DNA from: Oscillospiraceae bacterium
Lineage (GTDB): Bacteria; Bacillota; Clostridia; Oscillospirales; Ruminococcaceae
Length of the DNA stretch: 7,402 nt
NCBI GenBank assembly: GCA_019416775.1
Contig: DXWR01000016.1
Coordinates: forward strand, 1 to 7,402
Direction of reading: 5' to 3'
Shown: positions 1 to 6,274 of the stretch, one piece after another
Layout of the letters: every line of letters starts with the position of its first letter
How positions within the stretch are numbered: the stretch's first letter is position 1
Translations under genes and position numbers: made by a program
The notes under the pieces: model-generated
Database searches by the model: none
What the model was told of the DNA's origin: nothing
The model's input: only the letters and a program-made list of their open reading frames with translations

Positions 1-1
1 C

Positions 2-283
2 CTGGAACCGGGACAGCTCCGTATCCGCCGGAAAGGCACCCACGGAGGACACAACGGGGTGCGCAGCATCATTGAGTGCACCGGCAGCGAGGACTTCCCT
101 CGGGTGAAGCTGGGGGTGGGCAAAAAGCCCCATCCGGATTACGATTTGGCAGACTGGGTGCTGGGGAAATTCACCCCGGAGCAGAACAAGGCCATGGAGG
201 ATGCTGTTGGCCACTGCCCGGAAATCATCCAGCTGATGGTCCAGGGGAAGATCGACCAAGCCATGAACCGGTTTAACCGGTAA
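2..283 (+). CDS. pth: Peptidyl-tRNA hydrolase, C-terminal part (5' end outside window)
   Basis: Cytosolic enzyme that hydrolyses the ester bond of peptidyl-tRNAs dropped by ribosomes, recycling tRNA. The reading frame is open from the left edge (codons from base 2) to TAA at 281-283, giving 93 visible residues. The diagnostic Pth stretch GTHGGHNGVRSII is encoded at 35-73; its Asn (53-55) corresponds to the conserved substrate-binding Asn of the family. It is followed by the DFPRVKLGVGKKP segment and the usual C-terminal helix region with DYDLADWVLGKF. The catalytic His and Asp lie in the missing N-terminal half, so activity cannot be judged. GTG at 59 is internal, because the conserved sequence continues upstream of it. 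mfd starts 36 bp downstream with no terminator between them, so the two are probably co-transcribed, as is common in Firmicutes. Confidence 0.95.
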   Translation: MEPGQLRIRRKGTHGGHNGVRSIIECTGSEDFPRVKLGVGKKPHPDYDLADWVLGKFTPEQNKAMEDAVGHCPEIIQLMVQGKIDQAMNRFNR

Positions 284-307
284 AGGGAACGGACAGCAGA
301 TCGAAAT

Positions 308-322
308 GGGAGGAATACGGTG
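308..322 (+). promoter_or_regulatory. Ribosome binding site and GTG start of mfd
   Basis: GGGAGGA at 308-314 lies five bases before GTG at 320-322. No in-frame ATG nearby has an equal site, and the encoded N-terminus (NLFVWAANRLPEYQQL) looks like that of other Mfd proteins, so the GTG start is preferred. Confidence 0.8.
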
Positions 323-3274
323 AACCTGTTTGTTTGGGCAGCCAACCGGTTGCCGGAATATCAACAGTTAAAAAACGATTTACAGCAAAACAAAACCCCG
401 GTCATGGTCACCGGGGTCAGCGGCATTCACCAAGCCCACTTTGCCGCTGCGCTGGCCTTGGAATGGGGCAAGAAGATTTTGCTTTTGACCCCCCAAGAGT
501 CGGAGGCCCAGCGGATCAAAGAGGACATCTGCCGGTTTGCCGGAACAGAAATTGCCCAGGTGTATCCTGCTCGGGAATGGAACCTGCGTTCGGTGCAGAC
601 GGCATCCCGGGAATACGAACAGCAGCGGATCGGCGCATTGGAAGGGCTGCTGGAAGGAAAGGTCCAGGTACTGCTGACTTCGGTGGAAGCCTTGATGCAG
701 CCTGCCTTGCCTCCACAGCGGCTCAACCAGCTGGTGTTTACCCTTTCTTCCGGGGACAGTATGGAACCCCAGGCGTTGGCACAAAAGCTGGTCAATGCGG
801 GATACAGCCGGGCGGTGCAGGTGGAAGGCCCGGGACAGTTTGCTCTGCGGGGCGGAATTTTGGACGTGTTCTGTCCCGGCCGCAGCGAGCCGGTGCGGAT
901 TGAGTTCTGGGGAGATGAAATCGATACGCTCACCTCCTTTGACCCGGAAACCCAGCGCCGTACCGATCCGGTGGACACCCTCACCGTCACCCCGGCGCTG
1001 GAAGCCATCTGCCCGAACAAGGAAGCGCTAGCCAAGCAGTTGATTCAGATGAGCAAGAAGTGCCGGGATCAGAAACAGAAGCAGCGCTTGGAAGAGGACG
1101 CCGCTTTACTGGAAGCGGAGGACGGCAGCCTGAATTTGGACAAATACCAGCCTCTTTGGGAACAGCCGGCGGGGCTGTGGGATTACTTCCCCGCCGACAG
1201 CTTGGTGTTCTGCTCCGATCTGGCGGGCATCCGGGCCCGGGGCAAAGGGGTGCACCAGCAGTACCAGGAGGACGTAAAGCTGCTGCTGGAGGAAGGGGAG
1301 CTGAGCAAGGGGGTGGAAGGCCACTGCTTTTCCTTTTCCCAGGCCTTCTCCCCTCTAGAAAAACACCCTATGGCGCTGCTGGAGACCTTCTCCCGGGGTT
1401 ACCCGGACCTGAAGCTGGGAGGGCTGATCCCCTGCCGGTATATGGCCGGATCGTCCATCGGGGGCGAGATCAAGGTACTCCAAGAAGATTTGGCACCCTT
1501 GATGGAAGCGGGTTATGCGGTGGCCATTCTCTGCGGCGGGGAAAAGGGCGGCTTACAGCTGGCTCAGGATCTGCAAAAGTTGGGGTTGAAGGCGGATTAC
1601 GCCCGGACAGCAGAGGAAATCCAGCCGGGACACATTCTGATTTTGCCGGGCAGCGTGTCCGGCGGGATGGAGTACCCGGACAGCAAATTTGCCTTAATGA
1701 CCCTGCGCCGGGAGGGGGGCGTGCCCCAAAAGAAGCGGAAAAAGTGCCGCCAGGGCAAGCAGCTCCATTCCCTGGACGACTTAACTCCCGGAGATGCGGT
1801 GGTGCATTCTTCCTATGGCATCGGCATCTTCCAAGGCATCCAGCAGATCACCAATAAGGGAATTGTCAAGGACTATATTAAAATCCAGTACGCCGGCACC
1901 GATGTGCTGTATGTGCCGGTGACCCAGCTGGACCTGGTGAGTCGGTACATCGGTCCCCGGGAAGACAGCAAGGTGAAGCTCAACCGCCTGAATTCCGGAG
2001 ACTGGCAGAAGACCAAACAGCGGGTGAAGAAAGCCTGCGACGACATGGCGGATCAGCTCACCAGGCTTTATGCCCAGCGGATGCAGCAGAAGGGCTATGC
2101 CTTTTCTAAGGACACCCCCTGGCAGCGGGAGTTTGAGGAACGGTTTGAGTATGAGGAAACGGAGGATCAGCTCACCTGCATCCAGGAGATCAAGGAGGAC
2201 ATGGAGCGCCAGGCTCCCATGGACCGGCTGCTTTGCGGGGACGTGGGCTTTGGTAAAACCGAGGTGGCGCTGCGGGCGGCCTTTAAGTGCATCATGGACC
2301 ACAAGCAGTGCGCCATCCTCTGCCCCACCACCATCCTGGCTTGGCAGCACTATCAGACCGCCTTGCAGCGGTTTGAAGCTTACCCGGACATTCGCATTGA
2401 GCTGCTCAGCCGGTTCCGCACCCCGAAGCAGCAGCAGGAAACCTTGGCCAAGTTGAAGCGGGGGGAAGTGGATCTGGTGATCGGCACCCACCGTTTGGTG
2501 CAGAAGGACATAGAATTTTCCGATCTGGGACTAGCCGTCATCGACGAGGAGCAGCGGTTCGGGGTGGCTCACAAGGAGCGGTTTAAGGAGATGTTTCACG
2601 GAGTGGATGTGCTGACCCTCTCTGCAACCCCTATCCCTCGAACCTTGAACATGGCCATGAGCGGCATCCGGGATATGTCGGTAATTGAGCAGCCACCCCA
2701 GGATCGGCATCCGGTGCAAACCTATGTAGTGGAGCACGACGAACTTTTTTTGGCGGAAGCCATCCGCAAGGAGCTTCGCCGGGGCGGGCAGGTGTACTAC
2801 ATCCACAATCGGGTGGAGTCCATCCAGTCCAAGGCCGGCAAACTGGCGGCGCTGCTGCCCGACGCCCGGATTGGGGTAGCTCACGGCAAAATGCCGGAGG
2901 AACAGCTCAGCGATATCTGGAAGCAACTGATGGACCACGAAATTGACGTGCTGCTCTGCACCACCATCATTGAAACCGGGGTGGATGTGAAAAATGCCAA
3001 CACCCTGATCATTGAGGACGCCGACCGGTTGGGATTAAGCCAGCTTTACCAGCTGCGGGGACGGGTGGGCCGTTCTACCCGCCGGGCCTACGCCTACTTT
3101 ACCTTTAAGCCCCAAAAGGTGCTCAGTGAAATCGCCACCAAGCGGTTAAACGCTATCCGGGAATTCACCAGTTTCGGCAGCGGTTTCCGCATCGCCATGC
3201 GGGACTTGGAGATCCGGAGCAGGCAGTGTGCTGGGCGGACGGCAGCATGGGCATCTGGAAGCGGTGGGGTATGA
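320..3274 (+). CDS. mfd: Transcription-repair coupling factor Mfd, main frame (residues 1-966 genuine, then frameshifted)
   Basis: Mfd is a cytosolic SF2 translocase that binds stalled RNA polymerase, pushes it off DNA and recruits UvrA for strand-specific repair. Visible in order: an N-terminal UvrB-like module (about 1-340), with UvrA-contact residues conserved as R177 and R193 and a Trp at 197 where E. coli has F185; the RNA-polymerase-interacting CarD-like domain opening at GDAVVH (491-496); the RecG-like helicase core with Walker A GDVGFGKT (640-647), DEEQ (742-745), SATPIPR (768-774), TTIIETGVDV (881-890) and QLRGRVGR (911-918). After DLEIR (R966) the frame leaves the family sequence: 18 unrelated residues follow, then TGA at 3272. 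The conserved sequence resumes in another frame from base 3216. As read, the protein lacks the end of the TRG motif and the regulatory C-terminal domain D7. With two bases restored it would be about 1157 residues, a normal length. Start is GTG with a good ribosome binding site. Confidence 0.93.
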   Translation: MNLFVWAANRLPEYQQLKNDLQQNKTPVMVTGVSGIHQAHFAAALALEWGKKILLLTPQESEAQRIKEDICRFAGTEIAQVYPAREWNLRSVQTASREYEQQRIGALEGLLEGKVQVLLTSVEALMQPALPPQRLNQLVFTLSSGDSMEPQALAQKLVNAGYSRAVQVEGPGQFALRGGILDVFCPGRSEPVRIEFWGDEIDTLTSFDPETQRRTDPVDTLTVTPALEAICPNKEALAKQLIQMSKKCRDQKQKQRLEEDAALLEAEDGSLNLDKYQPLWEQPAGLWDYFPADSLVFCSDLAGIRARGKGVHQQYQEDVKLLLEEGELSKGVEGHCFSFSQAFSPLEKHPMALLETFSRGYPDLKLGGLIPCRYMAGSSIGGEIKVLQEDLAPLMEAGYAVAILCGGEKGGLQLAQDLQKLGLKADYARTAEEIQPGHILILPGSVSGGMEYPDSKFALMTLRREGGVPQKKRKKCRQGKQLHSLDDLTPGDAVVHSSYGIGIFQGIQQITNKGIVKDYIKIQYAGTDVLYVPVTQLDLVSRYIGPREDSKVKLNRLNSGDWQKTKQRVKKACDDMADQLTRLYAQRMQQKGYAFSKDTPWQREFEERFEYEETEDQLTCIQEIKEDMERQAPMDRLLCGDVGFGKTEVALRAAFKCIMDHKQCAILCPTTILAWQHYQTALQRFEAYPDIRIELLSRFRTPKQQQETLAKLKRGEVDLVIGTHRLVQKDIEFSDLGLAVIDEEQRFGVAHKERFKEMFHGVDVLTLSATPIPRTLNMAMSGIRDMSVIEQPPQDRHPVQTYVVEHDELFLAEAIRKELRRGGQVYYIHNRVESIQSKAGKLAALLPDARIGVAHGKMPEEQLSDIWKQLMDHEIDVLLCTTIIETGVDVKNANTLIIEDADRLGLSQLYQLRGRVGRSTRRAYAYFTFKPQKVLSEIATKRLNAIREFTSFGSGFRIAMRDLEIRSRQCAGRTAAWASGSGGV
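3212..3222 (+). other. Frameshift site in mfd (apparent 2-base deletion)
   Basis: The main frame reads Ile (3212-3214), Arg CGG (3215-3217), then departs from the family. Re-reading from 3216 gives Gly-Ala-Gly-Ser, so joining CGG to GGA at 3216 restores the family motif E-I-R-G-A-G exactly. The simplest explanation is that an original CGGGGAGC became CGGAGC, a loss of two G from a four-G run. A +1 slip (skipping C3215) would also reach the right frame but would lose the invariant Arg. No classical X-XXY-YYZ slippery heptamer is present. Whether this is a real mutation or a sequence error cannot be settled here. Confidence 0.85.
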
Positions 3275-3791
3275 TTTGTATATCCGTCTGCTTTCCGAAG
3301 CCCTGCAAAAGAGCAAGGGGCAGGAGCCCTCGCCGGAAGCCACTGAATGCGTTATCGATCTGCGGCTGGACGCCCACATCCCGGAATACTATATCGAAAA
3401 CCTGTCTCAGCGGCTGGATGTGTACAAAAAGATTGCCTCCATTCAGTCCACCGAACAGCAGCAGGATGTGCTGGATGAACTTATCGACCGGTTTGGAGAT
3501 CCGCCGAAATCGGTGGTGAGCCTGAGCCGGGTGGCGCTGCTGCGAAACATTCTGGCGGGATTCGGCTTTGAGGAGATTGGACAGAAAGGGGATACGCTGC
3601 TGCTTTACCCCCACAGCTTGGATCTAAAGCTGGCGGGAGAGTTGGTGCAGCGGCTGCCGGACCGGGTGACGGTAAATGCCGCCGGAAAGCCCTACTTAGG
3701 CGTACGCTTAAATCGCAAAGACGTGCCGAAAACCCTTCAGGAAATCGCCGACACCCTCTCCGATTGGAAAAAATCTGCCCCGGCTAGTTGA
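3216..3791 (+). CDS. mfd: Mfd C-terminal fragment (end of TRG motif and domain D7), displaced frame
   Basis: This is the remaining 191 codons of mfd, read one base out of step with the main frame and ending at TGA 3789-3791. It begins with GAGSVLGGRQHGHLEAVGYD, the second half of the TRG motif, including the conserved Gln that partners the motif Arg in RecG and Mfd. It continues through the linker and domain D7, which in Mfd folds back on the UvrA-binding face and keeps the free protein autoinhibited. There is no other stop or frame break in it, which suggests a very recent lesion or a sequencing error. It has no convincing independent start: GTG at 3228 has GGAG at 3216-3219 eight bases upstream, so re-initiation is conceivable, but it would split the TRG motif between two chains. 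It is best annotated with the upstream part as one disrupted gene spanning 320-3791. Confidence 0.88.
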   Translation, partial: GAGSVLGGRQHGHLEAVGYDLYIRLLSEALQKSKGQEPSPEATECVIDLRLDAHIPEYYIENLSQRLDVYKKIASIQSTEQQQDVLDELIDRFGDPPKSVVSLSRVALLRNILAGFGFEEIGQKGDTLLLYPHSLDLKLAGELVQRLPDRVTVNAAGKPYLGVRLNRKDVPKTLQEIADTLSDWKKSAPAS

Positions 3792-3792
3792 C

Positions 3793-3807
3793 TTTTTTGT
3801 GAAAAAA
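3793..3807 (+). promoter_or_regulatory. T6/A6 tracts, possible UP element
   Basis: Six T (3793-3798) and six A (3802-3807) directly precede the -35 hexamer at 3809. A/T tracts in this position resemble UP elements contacted by the RNA polymerase alpha subunits. The two tracts are complementary, but an A-U-only 6-bp stem is a poor terminator. Confidence 0.35.
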
Positions 3808-3808
3808 C

Positions 3809-3837
3809 TGGACAAGGCTGTTGGGAGACGGTATAAT
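3809..3837 (+). promoter_or_regulatory. Sigma-A promoter for the lipoprotein gene
   Basis: TGGACA at 3809-3814 (one mismatch to TTGACA), a 17-bp spacer, and a perfect TATAAT at 3832-3837. Transcription would start near 3844, about 134 bases before the lipoprotein ATG. The promoter begins 18 bp after the mfd stop and gives the lipoprotein gene expression independent of the pth-mfd operon. Confidence 0.75.
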
Positions 3838-3858
3838 GATTGCCGAGGGCAATCATTA
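3834..3858. promoter_or_regulatory. Perfect 11+11 bp palindrome over the -10 box and start site, candidate operator
   Basis: Arms TAATGATTGCC (3834-3844) and GGCAATCATTA (3848-3858) are perfectly complementary around GAG. The left arm shares four bases with the TATAAT box, and the right arm extends past the predicted start near 3844. A transcript starting there would lose nearly all of the left arm, so the repeat would work as DNA (a repressor operator) rather than as an RNA hairpin, unless transcription reads through from mfd. The binding protein is unknown. Confidence 0.6.
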
Positions 3859-3870
3859 CGATTCCCACTT

Positions 3871-3951
3871 TGCCGCCCAAAAAGCAGGGGCGGCATTTCG
3901 CCTGATGGCGAAAGCCAGTGAAAACCTAATAGGTTTATGCCATGGGGCATA
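3871..3951 (+). promoter_or_regulatory. Structured 5' leader with four consecutive short hairpins
   Basis: Four perfect inverted repeats follow one another with almost no spacing: TGCCGCCC (3871-3878) with GGGCGGCA (3888-3895); TTTCGCC (3896-3902) with GGCGAAA (3907-3913) around TGAT; AAACCT (3922-3927) with AGGTTT (3931-3936) around AAT; ATGCC (3937-3941) with GGCAT (3946-3950) around ATGG. A competing stem, TGGC-GAAA-GCCA (3906-3917), has a GNRA loop and excludes the second hairpin, so alternative folds are possible. The ribosome binding site lies 14 bases after the last stem. I do not recognise a known riboswitch class, and no U-tract marks an attenuator. Confidence 0.5.
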
Positions 3952-3963
3952 TTACAGTAGAAC

Positions 3964-3980
3964 GGAGGAAACAAACCATG
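3964..3980 (+). promoter_or_regulatory. Ribosome binding site and ATG of the lipoprotein gene
   Basis: GGAGGA at 3964-3969 lies eight bases before ATG 3978-3980. This selects the start that gives a proper signal peptide (MKKIKSVLAVALCG) over the in-frame ATG at 3942, which sits in a hairpin loop and has no comparable site. Confidence 0.85.
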
Positions 3981-5099
3981 AAGAAAATAAAGAGCGTGCT
4001 GGCTGTTGCCCTTTGCGGCGCATTGTGCCTGGGGCTGGCGGGCTGCGGCAAGGACCAGACGGTGGTCAGCGCCGGAGATTACAAAGCATCTGCCGCTATT
4101 TATGTCCTCAGCCAGATGAATGCGCTCAATGAAGTCTCTTCCCAGGACGGGTATGATTCCACCTTGGAGGATGTGTGGAGCAACCAGATCGAAGGACAGT
4201 CCATGGAAGATTGGGTCAACAATCGGGCATTGGATCTCTGCCGGGAATATGTGGCGGTCAGCAAGCTGTTTGCCGACAAGGGCCTGTCCCTCACGGAAGA
4301 GGAACAGACCGGCATTGACAATTCCATGGAAAACTTTTCCCTGTATGAAGAGCTGTACACCCAGATCGGTGTGGCGGACAGCTCCTACCAAGACTACTTG
4401 ACCTTTAATAACCAGTACCAGGAGTTGTTTTTGAACCGCTACCAGGAAGGCGGTGAAGCAGCGGTAAGTGAAGAAGACCTGCGCAGCTTCTACTGCGACA
4501 GTTTTGATGAAGTGAAGCTCCTCTCCTTCTCCTACACGGAGCCCTCGGAGGATGCTTCTTCCGATACTTCCACCGACACTGCCGAAACTGAAGACACCTC
4601 TCCCGAAGCGGTGCAGGCTACGGCGCAAGGCTATCTGGATCGGATTCAGGGCGGAGAAAATGTGGATGATGTGATCTACGCTTATCAGCAGTCCACCGCT
4701 TCCGATCCCTCTACCGTCACCCGGAATGATTCGGTAGACAACATCACCGTGATTCCTGCCGACGGCGACAATACTACCACCTACAGCGACGATGTGATCA
4801 ACCAGATGGTGGCCATTGCTCCCGGAGAAAGCGCCTTGATCCAGGACAGCGACAACAGCTGCTACTATGTGGTGTACAAAATGGATCAGGATACCAACAC
4901 CGAGTACTACGACGCCAACCGGGACAACATCCTGTACGAAATGAAGTACGACGAGTTTGAACAGTACCTTATCGACTACGCCAACAACGAAATGGGCGCC
5001 TCGGTGAACGGCATGATTCAGGGCCGGTATTCCTGCAAGACGGTGTACGATGCTCAGAATGAATTTATGAATCAACTGTATAGTCAGTATTCTTACTAA
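3978..5099 (+). CDS. Lipoprotein with SurA/PrsA-like layout and a degenerate parvulin domain
   Basis: Predicted membrane-anchored extracytoplasmic protein of 373 residues. The N-terminus has a basic start, a hydrophobic stretch (7-20) and a lipobox LAGC with Cys23 as the lipidation site. Residues about 30-178 are mostly helical and acidic, resembling the SurA-N/trigger-factor-like chaperone part of foldases. Residues about 178-303 follow parvulin order: a strand (VKLLSFSY, 179-186), a helix with LDRIQGGENVDDVIYAY, then a closing segment VINQMVAIAPGESAL and YYVVYKMD. The first strand has no His of the HILV type seen in active parvulins, and a Ser/Thr/Asp/Glu-rich linker (about 187-212) interrupts the domain, so isomerase activity is doubtful and a chaperone-only role is more likely. 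A helical tail follows. In Clostridia a PrsA-like gene often lies after mfd, which supports the assignment. A substrate-binding or unrelated lipoprotein remains possible. Confidence 0.72.
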   Translation: MKKIKSVLAVALCGALCLGLAGCGKDQTVVSAGDYKASAAIYVLSQMNALNEVSSQDGYDSTLEDVWSNQIEGQSMEDWVNNRALDLCREYVAVSKLFADKGLSLTEEEQTGIDNSMENFSLYEELYTQIGVADSSYQDYLTFNNQYQELFLNRYQEGGEAAVSEEDLRSFYCDSFDEVKLLSFSYTEPSEDASSDTSTDTAETEDTSPEAVQATAQGYLDRIQGGENVDDVIYAYQQSTASDPSTVTRNDSVDNITVIPADGDNTTTYSDDVINQMVAIAPGESALIQDSDNSCYYVVYKMDQDTNTEYYDANRDNILYEMKYDEFEQYLIDYANNEMGASVNGMIQGRYSCKTVYDAQNEFMNQLYSQYSY

Positions 5100-5104
5100 G
5101 ATAC

Positions 5105-5160
5105 AAAAAAGAAAGCGAATCTCAGTGCGCCATAGAGCGCGGCTTGAGGTTCGCTTTTTT
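5105..5160. terminator. Bidirectional Rho-independent terminator between convergent genes
   Basis: AAAGCGAA (5112-5119) pairs with TTCGCTTT (5150-5157), continued inward by CTCA/TGAG and GCGC/GCGC with small internal mismatches and the loop CATAGA. A-rich sequence precedes the stem (5105-5110) and T6 ends it (5155-5160), so either strand yields a stem followed by a U-tract. It serves the lipoprotein gene (stop 5097-5099) on the plus strand and hemW (stop 5164-5162) on the minus strand. Confidence 0.9.
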
Positions 5161-5161
5161 G

Positions 5162-6274
5162 TTACGGTTCCAAACGTTCCAGCAGCTGGACGATGATTTC
5201 GTTGGACACTAAAAATCCTTCCGGAGTCAGACAGATGCGGCCGTTTTTTTCCTCCATTAGCCCTCCCTGGATGCAGCGGTGGCAGAAGGGCTTGGCTTGG
5301 GACAAGGAGCAGCGATACTGTGCTTCCAATTCCTCCAGGGAGATGCCTTGCTTTAACCGCAGTCCCAGCAGCACCCTTTCTTCCAAAGAATCTACCCGCT
5401 GTTCCAGCACCTCCCAGTTGGTTCCTCCACTGTCCAGAAAGGCGGAAAGGTCGTCGGGATAACAAAACCGTTTGCCCTCGAAGAAGGAATGAGCCGCCGG
5501 GCCGAAACCCAGGTACTCTTTTCCCTGCCAGTAAAGCAGATTGTGCTTGCTTTCAAAGCCGGGGCGGGAAAAGTTGCTGATTTCATATTGAGGGAATCCT
5601 GCTTTCTCTAAAAAAGAAACAGTTTGCAGATAAAGGGAGCGGCAGCGCTCCTCGTCTTGGGTGAGGGCTAAGATTTCCGGGGTGTAGAAAGGGGTGCCGG
5701 GTTCTGCTTTCAGCAGATAGGCGGAGAGATGGGTGATGGGCAGAGCGGTGAGCCGGGCCAAAGTGTGGTCTAAACTGGGTCCCGTTTGTCCGGGGATGGC
5801 CAGCATCACATCGGCGCTGAGGTTAGTAAACCCTGCCTGGGATGCTTGGAGAATGGCTTGCTCTGCCTGCTGGGGGGAGTGAAGCCGCCCCAACTGTTTT
5901 AATTCTTCCTCATCCAAAGACTGCACACCAAAGGAAATTCGGTTGAAGCCTCCCCGCCGCAGTTCCAGCAGTTTTTGGAAGGTACACAGGCCGGGATTGG
6001 CTTCCAAGGTTATTTCCTCCGGTTGGCCGAACACCCGGCAGGCGGTGTCCTTGATCTGAAGCAATAGGTTGGCAGGCAGCAGGCTGGGAGTGCCCCCTCC
6101 CAAATAAAGAGTTTTGGCGTGAAGCTCCCTGCCCCGCCAGCTTTCCAGCACTTGGCAGAGGGTGTCGGTGTATTCCTGCCATTTGAACTGACTGTGAGGC
6201 AGGGAGTAAAAATTGCAGTACGGGCATTTGGCGGCGCAGAAAGGAATGTGGATATAGATGCCGATTTCCTTCAT
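5162..6274 (-). CDS. hemW: Heme chaperone HemW (radical SAM family, coproporphyrinogen III oxidase-like)
   Basis: A 370-residue radical-SAM-family protein. HemW binds heme and a [4Fe-4S] cluster and is thought to deliver heme to membrane enzymes. It was long annotated as oxygen-independent coproporphyrinogen oxidase (HemN) but lacks that activity in characterised members. Visible: YIHIPFC with the cluster motif C13-x3-C17-x2-C20, the SAM-binding GGGTPS (59-64), FGVQS (115-119), LSADVMLAIPGQT, LSAYLLKAEPGTPF, and HNLLYW (244-249), a heme-binding-associated motif. A C-terminal winged-helix-like region (about 290-365) completes the usual architecture. The N-terminus is short, starting five residues before YIHIPF, as in HemW and unlike HemN with its N-terminal extension. 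The ATG overlaps the rsmA stop by four bases (ATGA), and AAAGGAG (6289-6283) supplies a ribosome binding site eight bases upstream, so it is translationally coupled to rsmA. Confidence 0.93.
   Translation of the reverse strand: MKEIGIYIHIPFCAAKCPYCNFYSLPHSQFKWQEYTDTLCQVLESWRGRELHAKTLYLGGGTPSLLPANLLLQIKDTACRVFGQPEEITLEANPGLCTFQKLLELRRGGFNRISFGVQSLDEEELKQLGRLHSPQQAEQAILQASQAGFTNLSADVMLAIPGQTGPSLDHTLARLTALPITHLSAYLLKAEPGTPFYTPEILALTQDEERCRSLYLQTVSFLEKAGFPQYEISNFSRPGFESKHNLLYWQGKEYLGFGPAAHSFFEGKRFCYPDDLSAFLDSGGTNWEVLEQRVDSLEERVLLGLRLKQGISLEELEAQYRCSLSQAKPFCHRCIQGGLMEEKNGRICLTPEGFLVSNEIIVQLLERLEP

Noticed and set aside
284..319. A small gene such as fin between pth and mfd, as in Bacillus
   Set aside because: The gap is only 36 bp and holds just the mfd ribosome binding site.
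1060..1857. Long alternative-frame open stretch inside mfd
   Set aside because: Its Gly/Arg/Pro-rich composition is typical of an off-frame reading of GC-rich coding DNA, while the mfd frame has recognisable domains throughout.
3793..3807. T6-GTG-A6 as a terminator for mfd
   Set aside because: A six-pair A-U-only stem without a GC-rich base or following U-tract is too weak; its place next to the -35 box suits an upstream element better.
3942..3977. Upstream in-frame ATG at 3942 as the lipoprotein start
   Set aside because: It has no Shine-Dalgarno sequence, sits in a hairpin loop, and would add charged residues before an otherwise standard lipoprotein signal peptide.
3836..4132. Plus-strand open frame from ATG 3836 through the leader into the lipoprotein gene
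   Set aside because: The ATG lies inside the -10 box and upstream of the predicted transcript start, lacks a ribosome binding site, and the frame overlaps the lipoprotein gene out of phase.
3708..5465. Long minus-strand open frame of 585 codons opposite the lipoprotein gene
   Set aside because: It is antisense to a gene with clear promoter, ribosome binding site, lipobox and terminator, crosses the terminator, and its translation is low-complexity and matches no family I know.
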